Positions 1 through 6,795 of a stretch of DNA of 47,751 nt are shown piece after piece. The stretch spans positions 1-47,751 of the forward strand of contig JAHECT010000002.1 of assembly GCA_024641605.1 (NCBI GenBank). Direction: 5' to 3'. Source of the stretch: Micrococcales bacterium (GTDB lineage Bacteria > Actinomycetota > Actinomycetes > S36-B12 > CAIYMF01). The notes below the pieces were generated by a model. The model saw nothing but the letters and a program-made list of their open reading frames with translations. It did not search any database and had not been told where the DNA came from. Position 1 is the first letter of the stretch. Each line of letters begins with the position of its first letter. The position numbers were made by a program, and so were the translations under genes.

Positions 1-1081
1 TCAGGACGAGGACCGAGAGCCCCACGATGCCGAACGCGAACACCTGCACCAGGACGAACGCCGAGGAGTTGTCCAGGAACCACACCGGCACCGCGGTCGC
101 CATGAGGACGAGGGTCATCACCCCCACCACGACGCCGAAGTGGCGGGTCAGCCAGAACTGCCGGTACGCGGATGGTGCGCGTCTGAGGGTGAGCTTGGTC
201 CAGTCGCCGTCCCCGCCCGACTCCCGACCCGACCGGAGTGGACGGACGAGCAGGACCACGAGCGCGGTCGCGAGCAGGATCACGTCGAGCAGCCCGCTCG
301 TTGCCGACTGGGTCCGGATGACGACGTCGACGACACCGATGACCAGGCCGGCCGCGAAGGCGACCCCGACGCTGACGAAGCGGGCGATGGCCGCGGCGAC
401 GAGGCCGCGGAGCATGAGGGACGGGCTGAGCGCGTCGTTGCCCTGGGTGGGCCAGAGCAGGATGGCCGAGAAGGCTGCGATGCCGCCTGCCAGCGCCCAG
501 GACCGCTGCGTGATGCGCAGGGGAGCGAGACCGACCAGCCAGGCGGCGTCGGGGTTCGCCGCCGTCGCGCGAATGCCGAGACCGAAGCGGGTTCGTCGCA
601 GCAGGAGGACGACGCCCAGGACGACGAGCGGACCGAGCACCAGCAGGGCCGTGTAGGACGGCACGATGACCAGGGAGCCCACCTCGAAGGAGGGGAAGCC
701 GGACGGGTCGGGGTAGGTGGTGCCGAACGCCGCGTCGGTGTTGATCGACATCGCGATGCCCACGAGGAGCTGGGCCAGGAGCAGCGTGATGATGACGCCC
801 ATCATCCGCGGCTGGCCCTGCAGGCGACGGACCACGGTCGCCTCCGTGGCGGCCGCGATCCCCGCTGCGCTGAGGACGCCGAGGGCGAAGGCCGGCCAGT
901 AGGGCACGCCGTACGTGACGACGAGCGAGCCTACGATCGCGCCGCCGAAGGCCCCGATCGCGCCCTGGGCGAAGTTGATGAACCTGCTGACCTTGTAGAC
1001 CAGGACCAGTCCCACGGCCAGCAGGCCGTAGGGGACTCCCAGGATGAGCCCTTGCAGGAGGGCCGCGGGGGTGACGCTCAT
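1..1081 (-). CDS. LivHM-type fused ABC transporter permease (partial, runs off left edge)
   Basis: Membrane permease of the branched-chain amino acid (HAAT) ABC family. Reading from the ATG at 1081, about 360 residues are visible and no stop occurs before the window edge. Residues 1-280 look like LivH: hydrophobic helices, the INFAQGAIG segment near residue 35, and an ATPase-contacting loop (GIRATAANPDAAWLVG) near residue 175. A charged linker with RSGRESGGDGDW follows, then another arginine-rich stretch and new hydrophobic helices, which looks like the start of a LivM half. I therefore read it as a LivH-LivM fusion. Its ATG overlaps the stop of the upstream ATPase gene (ATGA), so the two are probably translationally coupled. 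Substrate is unknown; this family also moves aromatic and other small organic ligands. The 3' end and any LivG partner lie outside the window. Confidence 0.88.
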   Translation of the reverse strand, partial: MSVTPAALLQGLILGVPYGLLAVGLVLVYKVSRFINFAQGAIGAFGGAIVGSLVVTYGVPYWPAFALGVLSAAGIAAATEATVVRRLQGQPRMMGVIITLLLAQLLVGIAMSINTDAAFGTTYPDPSGFPSFEVGSLVIVPSYTALLVLGPLVVLGVVLLLRRTRFGLGIRATAANPDAAWLVGLAPLRITQRSWALAGGIAAFSAILLWPTQGNDALSPSLMLRGLVAAAIARFVSVGVAFAAGLVIGVVDVVIRTQSATSGLLDVILLATALVVLLVRPLRSGRESGGDGDWTKLTLRRAPSAYRQFWLTRHFGVVVGVMTLVLMATAVPVWFLDNSSAFVLVQVFAFGIVGLSVLVL

Positions 1082-2343
1082 GCCGTCACCGGCCCGGAGC
1101 CCTGGACCAGCACCTCGGTGAGCCGGTGCGGATTCTCCCGCAGCGCCGCGGCGCTGTCCTCCAGCACGATCCGGCCCTTCTCCATGAGGTAGACGCGATC
1201 TGCGAGATCGAGGGCGACGCTCGCGGACTGCTCGACCAGCAGCACGGCCGTGCCCCGGTCGGCGATGCGCCGGACCACCTCCACCAGCTGCCCGACGACC
1301 AGCGGGCTCAGGCCGAGCGAGAACTCGTCGACGAGCAGGACCTGCGGTCGCACGAGCAACGCCTGGGCCACCGCCAGCATCTGCTGCTCGCCGCCGGACA
1401 GCGTCGAGGCCAGCTGGTCCTCACGGTCGGCCAGCCAGGGGAAGGCGTCGACCACGTCGTGGGTGCGTTGCGCGCGCTCGGCGGCGGAGACCTCGAGCGC
1501 CGCCCCGAACAGCTCCAGGTTCTCCCGCACGGTCAGCGGGCCGAACACCGCCTGCCCACCGACCACGAGGCGCAGGCCGAGCGCCGATCGCCCGGTCGGC
1601 GACAGACCGCTCACGTCGAACCCGTCCAGGCGTACCGCGCCTGCGTCCGGGCGCTGAAGTCCGGCGAGGGTGCGCAACGTCGTCGTCTTCCCGGCGCCGT
1701 TGCTGCCCATGAGGACGACGATCTCGCCGGCGCCGAGCATCAGGCTCACGTCGTAGAGGACCTGCACCTGCCCCAGGACGACGTCGAGGTGCGACGCCTC
1801 CAGCGGACGGGCGTCGTGCGGCGCGGTCCCTTGGGCGAGCTGGTCGTTGATGCCGTCGAGGATCACGGCGTCGGGCTGGAGCAGCGCTCGCGTGTCCTGG
1901 GCCAGGTCGGGGTCGTCGCGCGTTCCCCGCTGGTTGCGCAGCACGACGGAGATGAGGACGTGCAGACCGATGAAGACGAAGGCCACGATCGTGAGTACGA
2001 CGTGCTGAGGCTCGACGCCCACGGCCACCTGGCTGAGGAGGTAGACGAGCAGGACGAGGTAGGCCAGGTAGCCGTTGACCGAGCGCAGCGTGAGCCGCGG
2101 TGCGGGGAAGCCGAACACGAAGAACGAGTACGCCGCGTGCGTGAGCAGGACGATCGTCCCGACCACCTGGGCGAGGACGTCGAGCAGCGAGAGCCACGAT
2201 CCGGCCGAGCCGTCGGGGAAGCGGTCGCTGAGCCACGCGGTGCCATAGGACAGCGGGAAGGTCACCACGAGCAGCCACCCGAGGCGTCGGTTCCATCGGG
2301 TGATGCTGCGCTTGCGTTCGGTGCGGTCTGCGGGCGAGGTCAC
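1078..2343 (-). CDS. LivF-type ABC ATPase fused to an N-terminal four-helix membrane domain
   Basis: A 421-residue protein, far longer than the roughly 235 residues of an ordinary LivF. Residues 21-136 hold about four hydrophobic helices. A hydrophilic linker (137-180) follows, then a complete ATPase: Walker A GSNGAGKT (213-220), signature LSGGEQQ (315-321), Walker B VLLVDE (335-340), and LLVEQS at the H-loop, where LivF proteins normally carry Q. The membrane part is clearly related to the separate 161-residue protein encoded at 4799-5284. His69, His114 and His128 match His75, His120 and His134 there with no gap. The gene is first in a leftward operon with the permease. The ATPase would power ligand import. 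The role of the attached membrane domain is unknown; anchoring, a third membrane subunit or a heme/metal-binding module are possible. Confidence 0.88.
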   Translation of the reverse strand: MTSPADRTERKRSITRWNRRLGWLLVVTFPLSYGTAWLSDRFPDGSAGSWLSLLDVLAQVVGTIVLLTHAAYSFFVFGFPAPRLTLRSVNGYLAYLVLLVYLLSQVAVGVEPQHVVLTIVAFVFIGLHVLISVVLRNQRGTRDDPDLAQDTRALLQPDAVILDGINDQLAQGTAPHDARPLEASHLDVVLGQVQVLYDVSLMLGAGEIVVLMGSNGAGKTTTLRTLAGLQRPDAGAVRLDGFDVSGLSPTGRSALGLRLVVGGQAVFGPLTVRENLELFGAALEVSAAERAQRTHDVVDAFPWLADREDQLASTLSGGEQQMLAVAQALLVRPQVLLVDEFSLGLSPLVVGQLVEVVRRIADRGTAVLLVEQSASVALDLADRVYLMEKGRIVLEDSAAALRENPHRLTEVLVQGSGPVTA

Positions 2344-2551
2344 TACGGCTCCGGGGGGACGGCGTCACGGACGGCGGCGATCGGGCGGGGCGGTGGTTGA
2401 TGTCGATGGTGGGGGTGAGGAGGGCGAGAGTCAAGCACTTTGTGCGACACGTAAAAGTTTTTGTGCGAAATCTCTGGACATCCGCCGTGATCCCCGGCAC
2501 GCTCGTCCCACCGGGCGACGGAGGGGTCGCCCCGATCGAGGGAGCCCATCC
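2344..2551. promoter_or_regulatory. Divergent promoter region with two GntR-type operator copies
   Basis: This 208-bp region separates the ATPase operon from the lipoprotein gene. It is AT-rich around 2431-2475 compared with its surroundings. TTGTGCGACAC (2440-2450) and TTGTGCGAAAT (2461-2471) are direct copies 21 bp apart, two DNA turns. The first fits the TnGTnnnACnA pattern typical of FadR-subfamily operators at 10 of 11 positions. A leftward promoter is plausible: TTGACT (complement of 2429-2434), a 17-bp spacer, then CACCAT (complement of 2406-2411). The operators lie just upstream of that -35. I could not place a convincing rightward promoter. Confidence 0.6.
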
Positions 2552-3871
2552 ATGCGCGGTCCGCGCACCGTCACGTTCCTCGCCGCCGCCGCGCTGCTCG
2601 CCGCGTGCGGCTCCACCGGAGGGTCCGGCGACTCCTCGGCGAGCGCCTCGGGTGAGAACGGTCCCGGCGTCACCGCGGAGTCGGTGAAGGTCGGCTTCGT
2701 GACCTTGAAGAAGGCGACCGCCGCAGGCGGTGCGTTCAACACCGCCGACCCGGGCGACATCGCGACGCAGGTGGACGCCCTCGTCGCCCACGTGAACGCC
2801 ACGGGAGGCATCGCGGGTCGCACCCTCGAGCCGGTCGTCGTGGAGTACGACGCCGCGACCGCCAGCCCCGCCACCGAGAACCAGCTGTGCACCCAGCTCA
2901 CCCAGGACGAGGGCGTGTTCGCCGTCGTGCTCATCGGGCAGCGCGAGCAGAGCTCCCGCGAGTGCTACCGCAAGGCGGACACGCTCATGGTCGACGCAGG
3001 TGGCGTCGCTCTGGCCCAGTCGGTCTACGACGGGCTCTCGCCGTACCTGTGGGCGCCGAGCACCTCGACCCTCGACGTCGTGGCCGCCAACCTCGTCCCG
3101 ACCCTGGAGTCCGCCGGCTTCTTCGACGGCGACGTCACGGTCGGCGTGGTCCAGGAGAAGGAGCCGCAGTACGCCGAGGTCAACGAGAAGGTCCTCACGC
3201 CCGCGCTCGCGGCCATCGGCGTCACCGACGTGCAGGTGGCCGAGATCGACCAGACCGACGGCGGCACAGCGGGCGCGACCGCCGGCGCTGGTGTCCTGGC
3301 GTTCAAGGAGGCAGGCGTCGATCGCGTCCTGTTCCTCGGCCGACCCGACAACGTCGGCTACTGGACCTCGCTCTCGGCGCCGCAGCAGTACACGCCGCGG
3401 CTCGCGCTCACCAGCTTCGACAGCCCCGAGTTCGCGGCCGCGAACCCGGCATTCCACCCGCCCGCGCAGCTCGCCGGCGCGCTCGGGCTCGGGTTCATCC
3501 CGTCGCGTGACGGGGTCGGGTCGACCGAGGCGTTCCCCTCGGCCGCCGAGCAGACGTGCATCGACATCTTCGACGGTGCGGGCGAGACCTTCGAGGGGCG
3601 CGCGAACGCCAACCGTGCCCTCAACTACTGCGACGCGGTGCTCTTCCTGCAGGCGGCCACGAGCGGGATCGCCAAGGATGCCCTGCTCAACGCCGCGGGC
3701 GTCGCCTCCGGTGCCGCCGCGCTCGGCACGTCCTGGCAGGCCGCCAGCACGTTCGCCACGTCGTTCGCCGACTCGGTGTACGCACCGGCCGGCGCCGGGC
3801 GGCCGCTGGAGTACGTCGGACCCGCCTTCACCTACTCCGGCCCGGTGACCCCGTTCACCGGCGCCGAGTGA
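2552..3871 (+). CDS. Periplasmic-binding-type substrate-binding lipoprotein of the ABC transporter
   Basis: A 439-residue type-I ligand-binding protein (LivJ/LivK-like Peripla_BP family), tethered outside the membrane. The chosen ATG has GAGGGAG about 7 nt upstream and gives an arginine-containing n-region, a short hydrophobic core and a lipobox LAAC with Cys19. A Gly/Ser linker follows. The mature part starts with VTAESVKVGFVTLKK, the typical first strand of this fold, and then GGIAGRTLEPVVVEYDA, the usual motif of HAAT receptors. It faces away from the ATPase-permease operon across the GntR operator region and would deliver ligand to that permease. It is followed after 10 bp by a seven-helix protein. 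The ligand cannot be read from the sequence; an in-frame reading extends back to 2300, but the lipobox start is much more likely. Confidence 0.9.
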   Translation: MRGPRTVTFLAAAALLAACGSTGGSGDSSASASGENGPGVTAESVKVGFVTLKKATAAGGAFNTADPGDIATQVDALVAHVNATGGIAGRTLEPVVVEYDAATASPATENQLCTQLTQDEGVFAVVLIGQREQSSRECYRKADTLMVDAGGVALAQSVYDGLSPYLWAPSTSTLDVVAANLVPTLESAGFFDGDVTVGVVQEKEPQYAEVNEKVLTPALAAIGVTDVQVAEIDQTDGGTAGATAGAGVLAFKEAGVDRVLFLGRPDNVGYWTSLSAPQQYTPRLALTSFDSPEFAAANPAFHPPAQLAGALGLGFIPSRDGVGSTEAFPSAAEQTCIDIFDGAGETFEGRANANRALNYCDAVLFLQAATSGIAKDALLNAAGVASGAAALGTSWQAASTFATSFADSVYAPAGAGRPLEYVGPAFTYSGPVTPFTGAE

Positions 3872-3881
3872 GGGGGCGGTC

Positions 3882-4628
3882 GTGACCTCCGTGCAGGCCT
3901 TCGGGTTCGCGGTCCTGTGGATAGTCAGCATCGTTCTGCTCGTGCTGACGGTGCGGATCCTGCGCCGCGGCCGGGCCGTCAAGGTCGCCGACTCGGCGCT
4001 GCTGCTCTTCGTCCTCGGCGGCCTCGTCTACGACAACTTCATGCTGGCGTTCGGCGGGTCCCTCTTCGACGAGAGCACCGCCTTCCAGCTCGCGAGCTAC
4101 CCCCGCTACGTGATGCACGCGTTGTTCACCCCGCTGCTCATCATGTTCTGCGCGCTCTCGGCCGAGCGCCTCGCCATCCCCGGCTACGAGAACCGCGGGC
4201 GGCTCACCCTCTGGGGAGCGGTCACGTTCTTCGCCGTGCTCGCGGGGGTGGCGGGAGAGCTCGAGCTCACGTTGGGCTACGCCATCGACGACGGCGTCTA
4301 CGCCTACAAGGCCACGGGCGAGGCCGGCCCGCCCCTGGCCGAGATCGCCACGGTCGTGTCGATGCTCATCATCGGCGGCGCGATGCAGCGCTACGCCCGC
4401 TGGCCCTGGGTGCTCCTGTCCTCGGCGACCATGTTCGTGCTCGCGCTCTTCTTCCTGGAGAACGGCCTGCTGCAGAACATCGGCGAGATCCTCCTGCTGT
4501 CCTCGTGCGTGGCGACCGCCTACCTCAGTGTGGGCCGGGTGGCGAAGGCCAAGGAACGGCGACGCCAGGAGGCACTCGACCGCAAGCAGTCGCGCGTGCG
4601 TGACGGGCAGGTGCTCGACGCGCCCTGA
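3882..4628 (+). CDS. Seven-helix integral membrane protein of unknown function
   Basis: A 248-residue protein starting at a GTG 10 bp after the lipoprotein stop, with GAGGGGGCGG upstream, so the two genes are probably co-transcribed. About seven hydrophobic segments cover most of the length, and the C-terminal 30 residues are basic and soluble (KAKERRRQEALDRKQSRVR). Charged or polar residues inside or next to helices include the stretch GGLVYDNFMLAFGG near 45 and RYVMHALFTPLL near 80. I do not recognise the family. Its place between a transporter receptor and a second membrane protein, under apparently shared GntR control, suggests it works with the transporter. It could be an auxiliary membrane component or an enzyme acting on a lipophilic substrate. 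No catalytic motif is evident. Confidence 0.75.
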   Translation: MTSVQAFGFAVLWIVSIVLLVLTVRILRRGRAVKVADSALLLFVLGGLVYDNFMLAFGGSLFDESTAFQLASYPRYVMHALFTPLLIMFCALSAERLAIPGYENRGRLTLWGAVTFFAVLAGVAGELELTLGYAIDDGVYAYKATGEAGPPLAEIATVVSMLIIGGAMQRYARWPWVLLSSATMFVLALFFLENGLLQNIGEILLLSSCVATAYLSVGRVAKAKERRRQEALDRKQSRVRDGQVLDAP

Positions 4629-4702
4629 GCTACCAGACCGGGCACGCGCGGGACCTGATCCCGTCGACCCGCCCGCGGCCGGAACCCCTCACCCCGGCCC
4701 CT

Positions 4703-4742
4703 ACGCCCCCCGCGCACCGACCCCTCCTCGCGCGGGGGGCGT
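4703..4742. terminator. Perfect 13-bp inverted repeat between convergent genes (bidirectional terminator)
   Basis: ACGCCCCCCGCGC (4703-4715) pairs perfectly with GCGCGGGGGGCGT (4730-4742) across a 14-nt loop. It lies between the ends of the seven-helix gene and the oppositely oriented four-helix gene, so it can serve both strands. No run of T follows on either side, which is common for actinobacterial terminators. Confidence 0.75.
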
Positions 4743-4798
4743 GGCGTCTCCGGGCGCGGCGCGCGGGTCGTCGGCCCCGAGAGGCGACGGCCGGGCGA

Positions 4799-5284
4799 TC
4801 AGTCCGGCATCGAGGTGCGCTGGGTCACCCCGGAGGCGACCGCGCGGCGGCGGGCGAGCCAGTAGCGCACGCCGATGGCCACGTGGCCGGCGAGCGCGGC
4901 GTACATGAGGACGTTGAGCACCAGGTGCAGCGGGTTCATCCCGATCGTCAGCTGGGCGGCGAAGACGATCACGAGGGTGGCGTAGCCGAAGTAGATGTGG
5001 AAGACCCGCAGGGTGCGGGCCGGGCGGACGTAGCCGAACACGTACACCGACAGTCCCGCGTGCACGAGCATGAGGCCGACGAACGTGACCTGCAGGACCA
5101 CGGACGCCACGTAGGCTGCCTCGTTCGGGACGTAGTAGAGCGTGTTGCCGACGATGAGCAGCGGCAGCGTCACCCAGCCCAGTGCACGGCTGATGCGCCC
5201 GGCCCGCTGGCGCCGGGCCAGCGAGACGCGGTAGGGGGACTGAGGGGCCGGTCGTCCGTCCGGCGGTGCCTGACGCGTGCTCAT
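4799..5284 (-). CDS. Stand-alone four-helix membrane protein, paralogue of the ATPase N-terminal domain
   Basis: A 161-residue protein with a basic N-terminus (YRVSLARRQRAGR), four hydrophobic helices between about 33 and 140, and a short charged tail. It aligns with residues 30-136 of the fused ATPase. The stretch HAGLSVYVFGY matches HAAYSFFVFGF, then RTLR, a Y-x-x-Y pair, a Q-x-x-x-G-x-x-P-x-H motif and a final GHV. His75, His120 and His134 are shared; His96 is not. The ATG overlaps the gntR stop (ATGA), so it is translated with its regulator. A longer in-frame start at 5335 exists but lies inside gntR. Paired membrane histidines recall four-helix heme proteins of the cytochrome b561 type, but that is only an analogy. 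Function unknown. Confidence 0.8.
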   Translation of the reverse strand: MSTRQAPPDGRPAPQSPYRVSLARRQRAGRISRALGWVTLPLLIVGNTLYYVPNEAAYVASVVLQVTFVGLMLVHAGLSVYVFGYVRPARTLRVFHIYFGYATLVIVFAAQLTIGMNPLHLVLNVLMYAALAGHVAIGVRYWLARRRAVASGVTQRTSMPD

Positions 5285-5949
5285 GAGGCGTCCGGGAGGG
5301 TCGCGGCGTCGAGGGAGTCCGAGAGGTCCTTCCACAGGGAGCGCACGGCGTTGACCGCCCGCTCCGGGTCGGACCCCTCAGCCGCGGCCAGGGTCTCGAC
5401 CACGAGCTCGGCGCTGGCGTCGATGTGATCCTCCGGGCCGAGGAACCGACGCACACGCGCCACCCGGCCGGTGGAGGACTCGATGGCGCGCAGCAGCTCC
5501 TCGCTGCCGCAGCGCTCCATGACGAACCGCTCGACACGCTCCGCGTCGAGGATGGCGCTGATGGCGTCGCCGCTGCGGTAGGCGAGGTCGAAGTCCACGC
5601 CCATGCGACGCAGCGAGGACAGGTCGCCGCTGGTCATGCGGGGGATCGCCCAGCGGAAGGCCGTCTCCCAGAGCAGCGAGCTGACCCGGATGAGGTCCGC
5701 CGCACCGTCTCGGGTGAGCGGTGCCACCACGACGCCGCGGTTGCGGAACACCTCGACGAGCCCCTCGGCCGCGAGCTGGGCGAAGGCCTCGCGGAGGGGG
5801 GAGTTGGACACACCGAAGCGCTCCATGACCGCTTCGGTGCGCAGCGGCGTCCCGGGCGGGAGCACGCCCTCGACGATGTCGCGCCGCAGCTGGTCCACGA
5901 CGTGCTCGCGCAGGCCACCGTGCTCGGGCCGGCTGGTCGTCTGCGTCAC
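5281..5949 (-). CDS. GntR-family (FadR/FCD subfamily) transcriptional regulator
   Basis: A 222-residue DNA-binding regulator. The GTG start is set by AGGAG seven nt upstream. The N-terminal winged helix-turn-helix is typical: LREHVVDQLRRDIVEG, PGTPLRTEAVMERFGVSNSPLREAFAQLAAEGLVE, then the wing with NRGVVV. The C-terminal 130 residues are helical and look like an FCD domain, which usually binds small acids, often with a metal. The gene is first in a two-gene unit with the four-helix protein. A TTGTGCGAAAC site lies 57 bp upstream of its start and two more copies lie in the transporter divergent region, so it probably controls itself and the transporter. The effector is unknown; a metabolite related to the transported ligand is the natural guess. 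Confidence 0.88.
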   Translation of the reverse strand: MTQTTSRPEHGGLREHVVDQLRRDIVEGVLPPGTPLRTEAVMERFGVSNSPLREAFAQLAAEGLVEVFRNRGVVVAPLTRDGAADLIRVSSLLWETAFRWAIPRMTSGDLSSLRRMGVDFDLAYRSGDAISAILDAERVERFVMERCGSEELLRAIESSTGRVARVRRFLGPEDHIDASAELVVETLAAAEGSDPERAVNAVRSLWKDLSDSLDAATLPDAS

Positions 5950-6005
5950 GGGGTGCTCCTCGGGCGGATCGGGCGATCCGCGGTGCGGACCAGTGTGCCA
6001 GAGGA

Positions 6006-6016
6006 TTGTGCGAAAC
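6006..6016 (+). promoter_or_regulatory. Candidate GntR operator upstream of gntR
   Basis: TTGTGCGAAAC shares its first nine bases, TTGTGCGAA, with the site at 2461-2471 and its first eight with the site at 2440-2450. Its position 57 bp upstream of the gntR start suits autoregulation. Confidence 0.5.
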
Positions 6017-6055
6017 GTCTGATGCGGGGCGGGAGGCATCCCCGGGCGCTGCCCC

Positions 6056-6090
6056 GACCGGGCGGGGCGGGTGCCTGACCCGGCCCGGTC
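6056..6090 (-). terminator. Stem-loop overlapping the tetR stop codon
   Basis: GACCGGGC (6056-6063) pairs with GCCCGGTC (6083-6090), and inside it CGGGT pairs with ACCCG. The stem begins in the tetR stop codon when read leftward and lies before the gntR promoter, which fits a tetR terminator. There is no T tract. Confidence 0.5.
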
Positions 6091-6700
6091 ACGCCCCCGC
6101 CGCCCTGACGGCGGCGAGAGCCGCGGCGGCGAGCTGGTCGATGAACTCGTCGTCGACCTCCTGGCCCCGGACGAGCATGCGGTGCACGAGCGTGCCGGCG
6201 ACCAGGTCGAGCAGGAGGTCGGTCTCGATGACGGCCGCCGCGCCCACAGCCGTGGTGCCGCCCTGCTCCAGCAGCAGGCCGAGGCCGCGCATGACGAGTC
6301 GGCGGGCCTGGTCGACGACGCGGGCGTCCACGGCCTCGCGCAGGGCCGGGTCGTGGTCCGCCGCGGCGATGACCGCGAGATACGCGCCCCGGGCCGCCGG
6401 GCTGCGGTAGGCCTCGGCGCAGGCCCGGATCGCGTCGCGCACGGCCACGTTCGGGTCGGTCGTCGCGTCGAGCGCCGCCCGAGTGGCGTCCAGCAGGTCG
6501 TCCAGGACCGCCACGGCCAGGTCGGTCCGGGACGCGAAACGCCGGTAGACGGTCGTCTTGGCCACACCCGCGCGCGCGGCCACGCCCTCGACGGTGAGGG
6601 CGTTCCAGCCGCCGGAGGCGAGCAGGTCGCGCGTCGCGTCCAGGATCGCGGCGTCGGCCGCGCTCGAGCGCGGCCGGCCGCGGGGCGGGGAGGTCGTCAT
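6089..6700 (-). CDS. TetR-family transcriptional repressor
   Basis: A 203-residue regulator. The N-terminal domain has AILDATRDLLASGGWNALTVEGVAARAGVAKTTVYRRFASRTDL, the standard TetR helix-turn-helix with VAKTTVYRRF as recognition helix. The C-terminal ligand-binding half is helical, with the conserved AADHDP and ETDLLLDLVAGTLVHRMLV stretches. I used the ATG at 6700; a GTG immediately before it is also possible. It is divergent from a very small membrane-protein gene, and a 20-bp palindrome plus an 8-bp perfect inverted repeat fill the space between them. It most likely represses itself and that small gene. The inducer is unknown; regulators of this shape often sense drugs or hydrophobic compounds. 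Confidence 0.9.
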   Translation of the reverse strand: MTTSPPRGRPRSSAADAAILDATRDLLASGGWNALTVEGVAARAGVAKTTVYRRFASRTDLAVAVLDDLLDATRAALDATTDPNVAVRDAIRACAEAYRSPAARGAYLAVIAAADHDPALREAVDARVVDQARRLVMRGLGLLLEQGGTTAVGAAAVIETDLLLDLVAGTLVHRMLVRGQEVDDEFIDQLAAAALAAVRAAGA

Positions 6701-6728
6701 CACGGGGAGCCTGCCACGGAGCCGACGA

Positions 6729-6749
6729 GGGGTGTCCGGTCGACACCCC
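6729..6749. repeat. 8-bp perfect inverted repeat over the -35 of the small-gene promoter
   Basis: GGGGTGTC (6729-6736) and GACACCCC (6742-6749) form a perfect dyad with a 5-bp centre. It covers the -35 hexamer TCGACA at 6740-6745, so it could be a second operator. Confidence 0.5.
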
Positions 6750-6780
6750 GAGGAATTTAGACTACGATACGAAGCGTAGT
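6740..6780 (+). promoter_or_regulatory. Sigma70-type promoter with TetR operator (ACTACG-N8-CGTAGT)
   Basis: The -35 TCGACA (6740-6745, one mismatch to consensus), a 17-bp spacer and the -10 TACGAT (6763-6768) form the best standard promoter in the window. The dyad ACTACG-N8-CGTAGT (6761-6780) covers the -10 and the start-site region, a classic place for TetR repression. On the other strand TAGTCT (complement of 6759-6764) could be the tetR -10. Confidence 0.65.
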
Positions 6781-6795
6781 GGAAAGGAGGACACC

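Noticed and set aside
140-2400. Long rightward frames at 140-1192 and 1126-2400
   Set aside because: They are complementary to the LivHM permease and the fused ATPase, with low-complexity Gln/Arg/Asp-rich sequence typical of shadow frames.
2300-2551. A longer N-terminal extension of the substrate-binding protein
   Set aside because: It would run through the operator region and bury the lipoprotein signal peptide; the ATG at 2552 has its own Shine-Dalgarno sequence and lipobox.
1421-3982. An 853-codon leftward frame crossing the transporter promoter region
   Set aside because: It passes through the divergent regulatory region and antisense to the receptor, and joins unrelated sequence.
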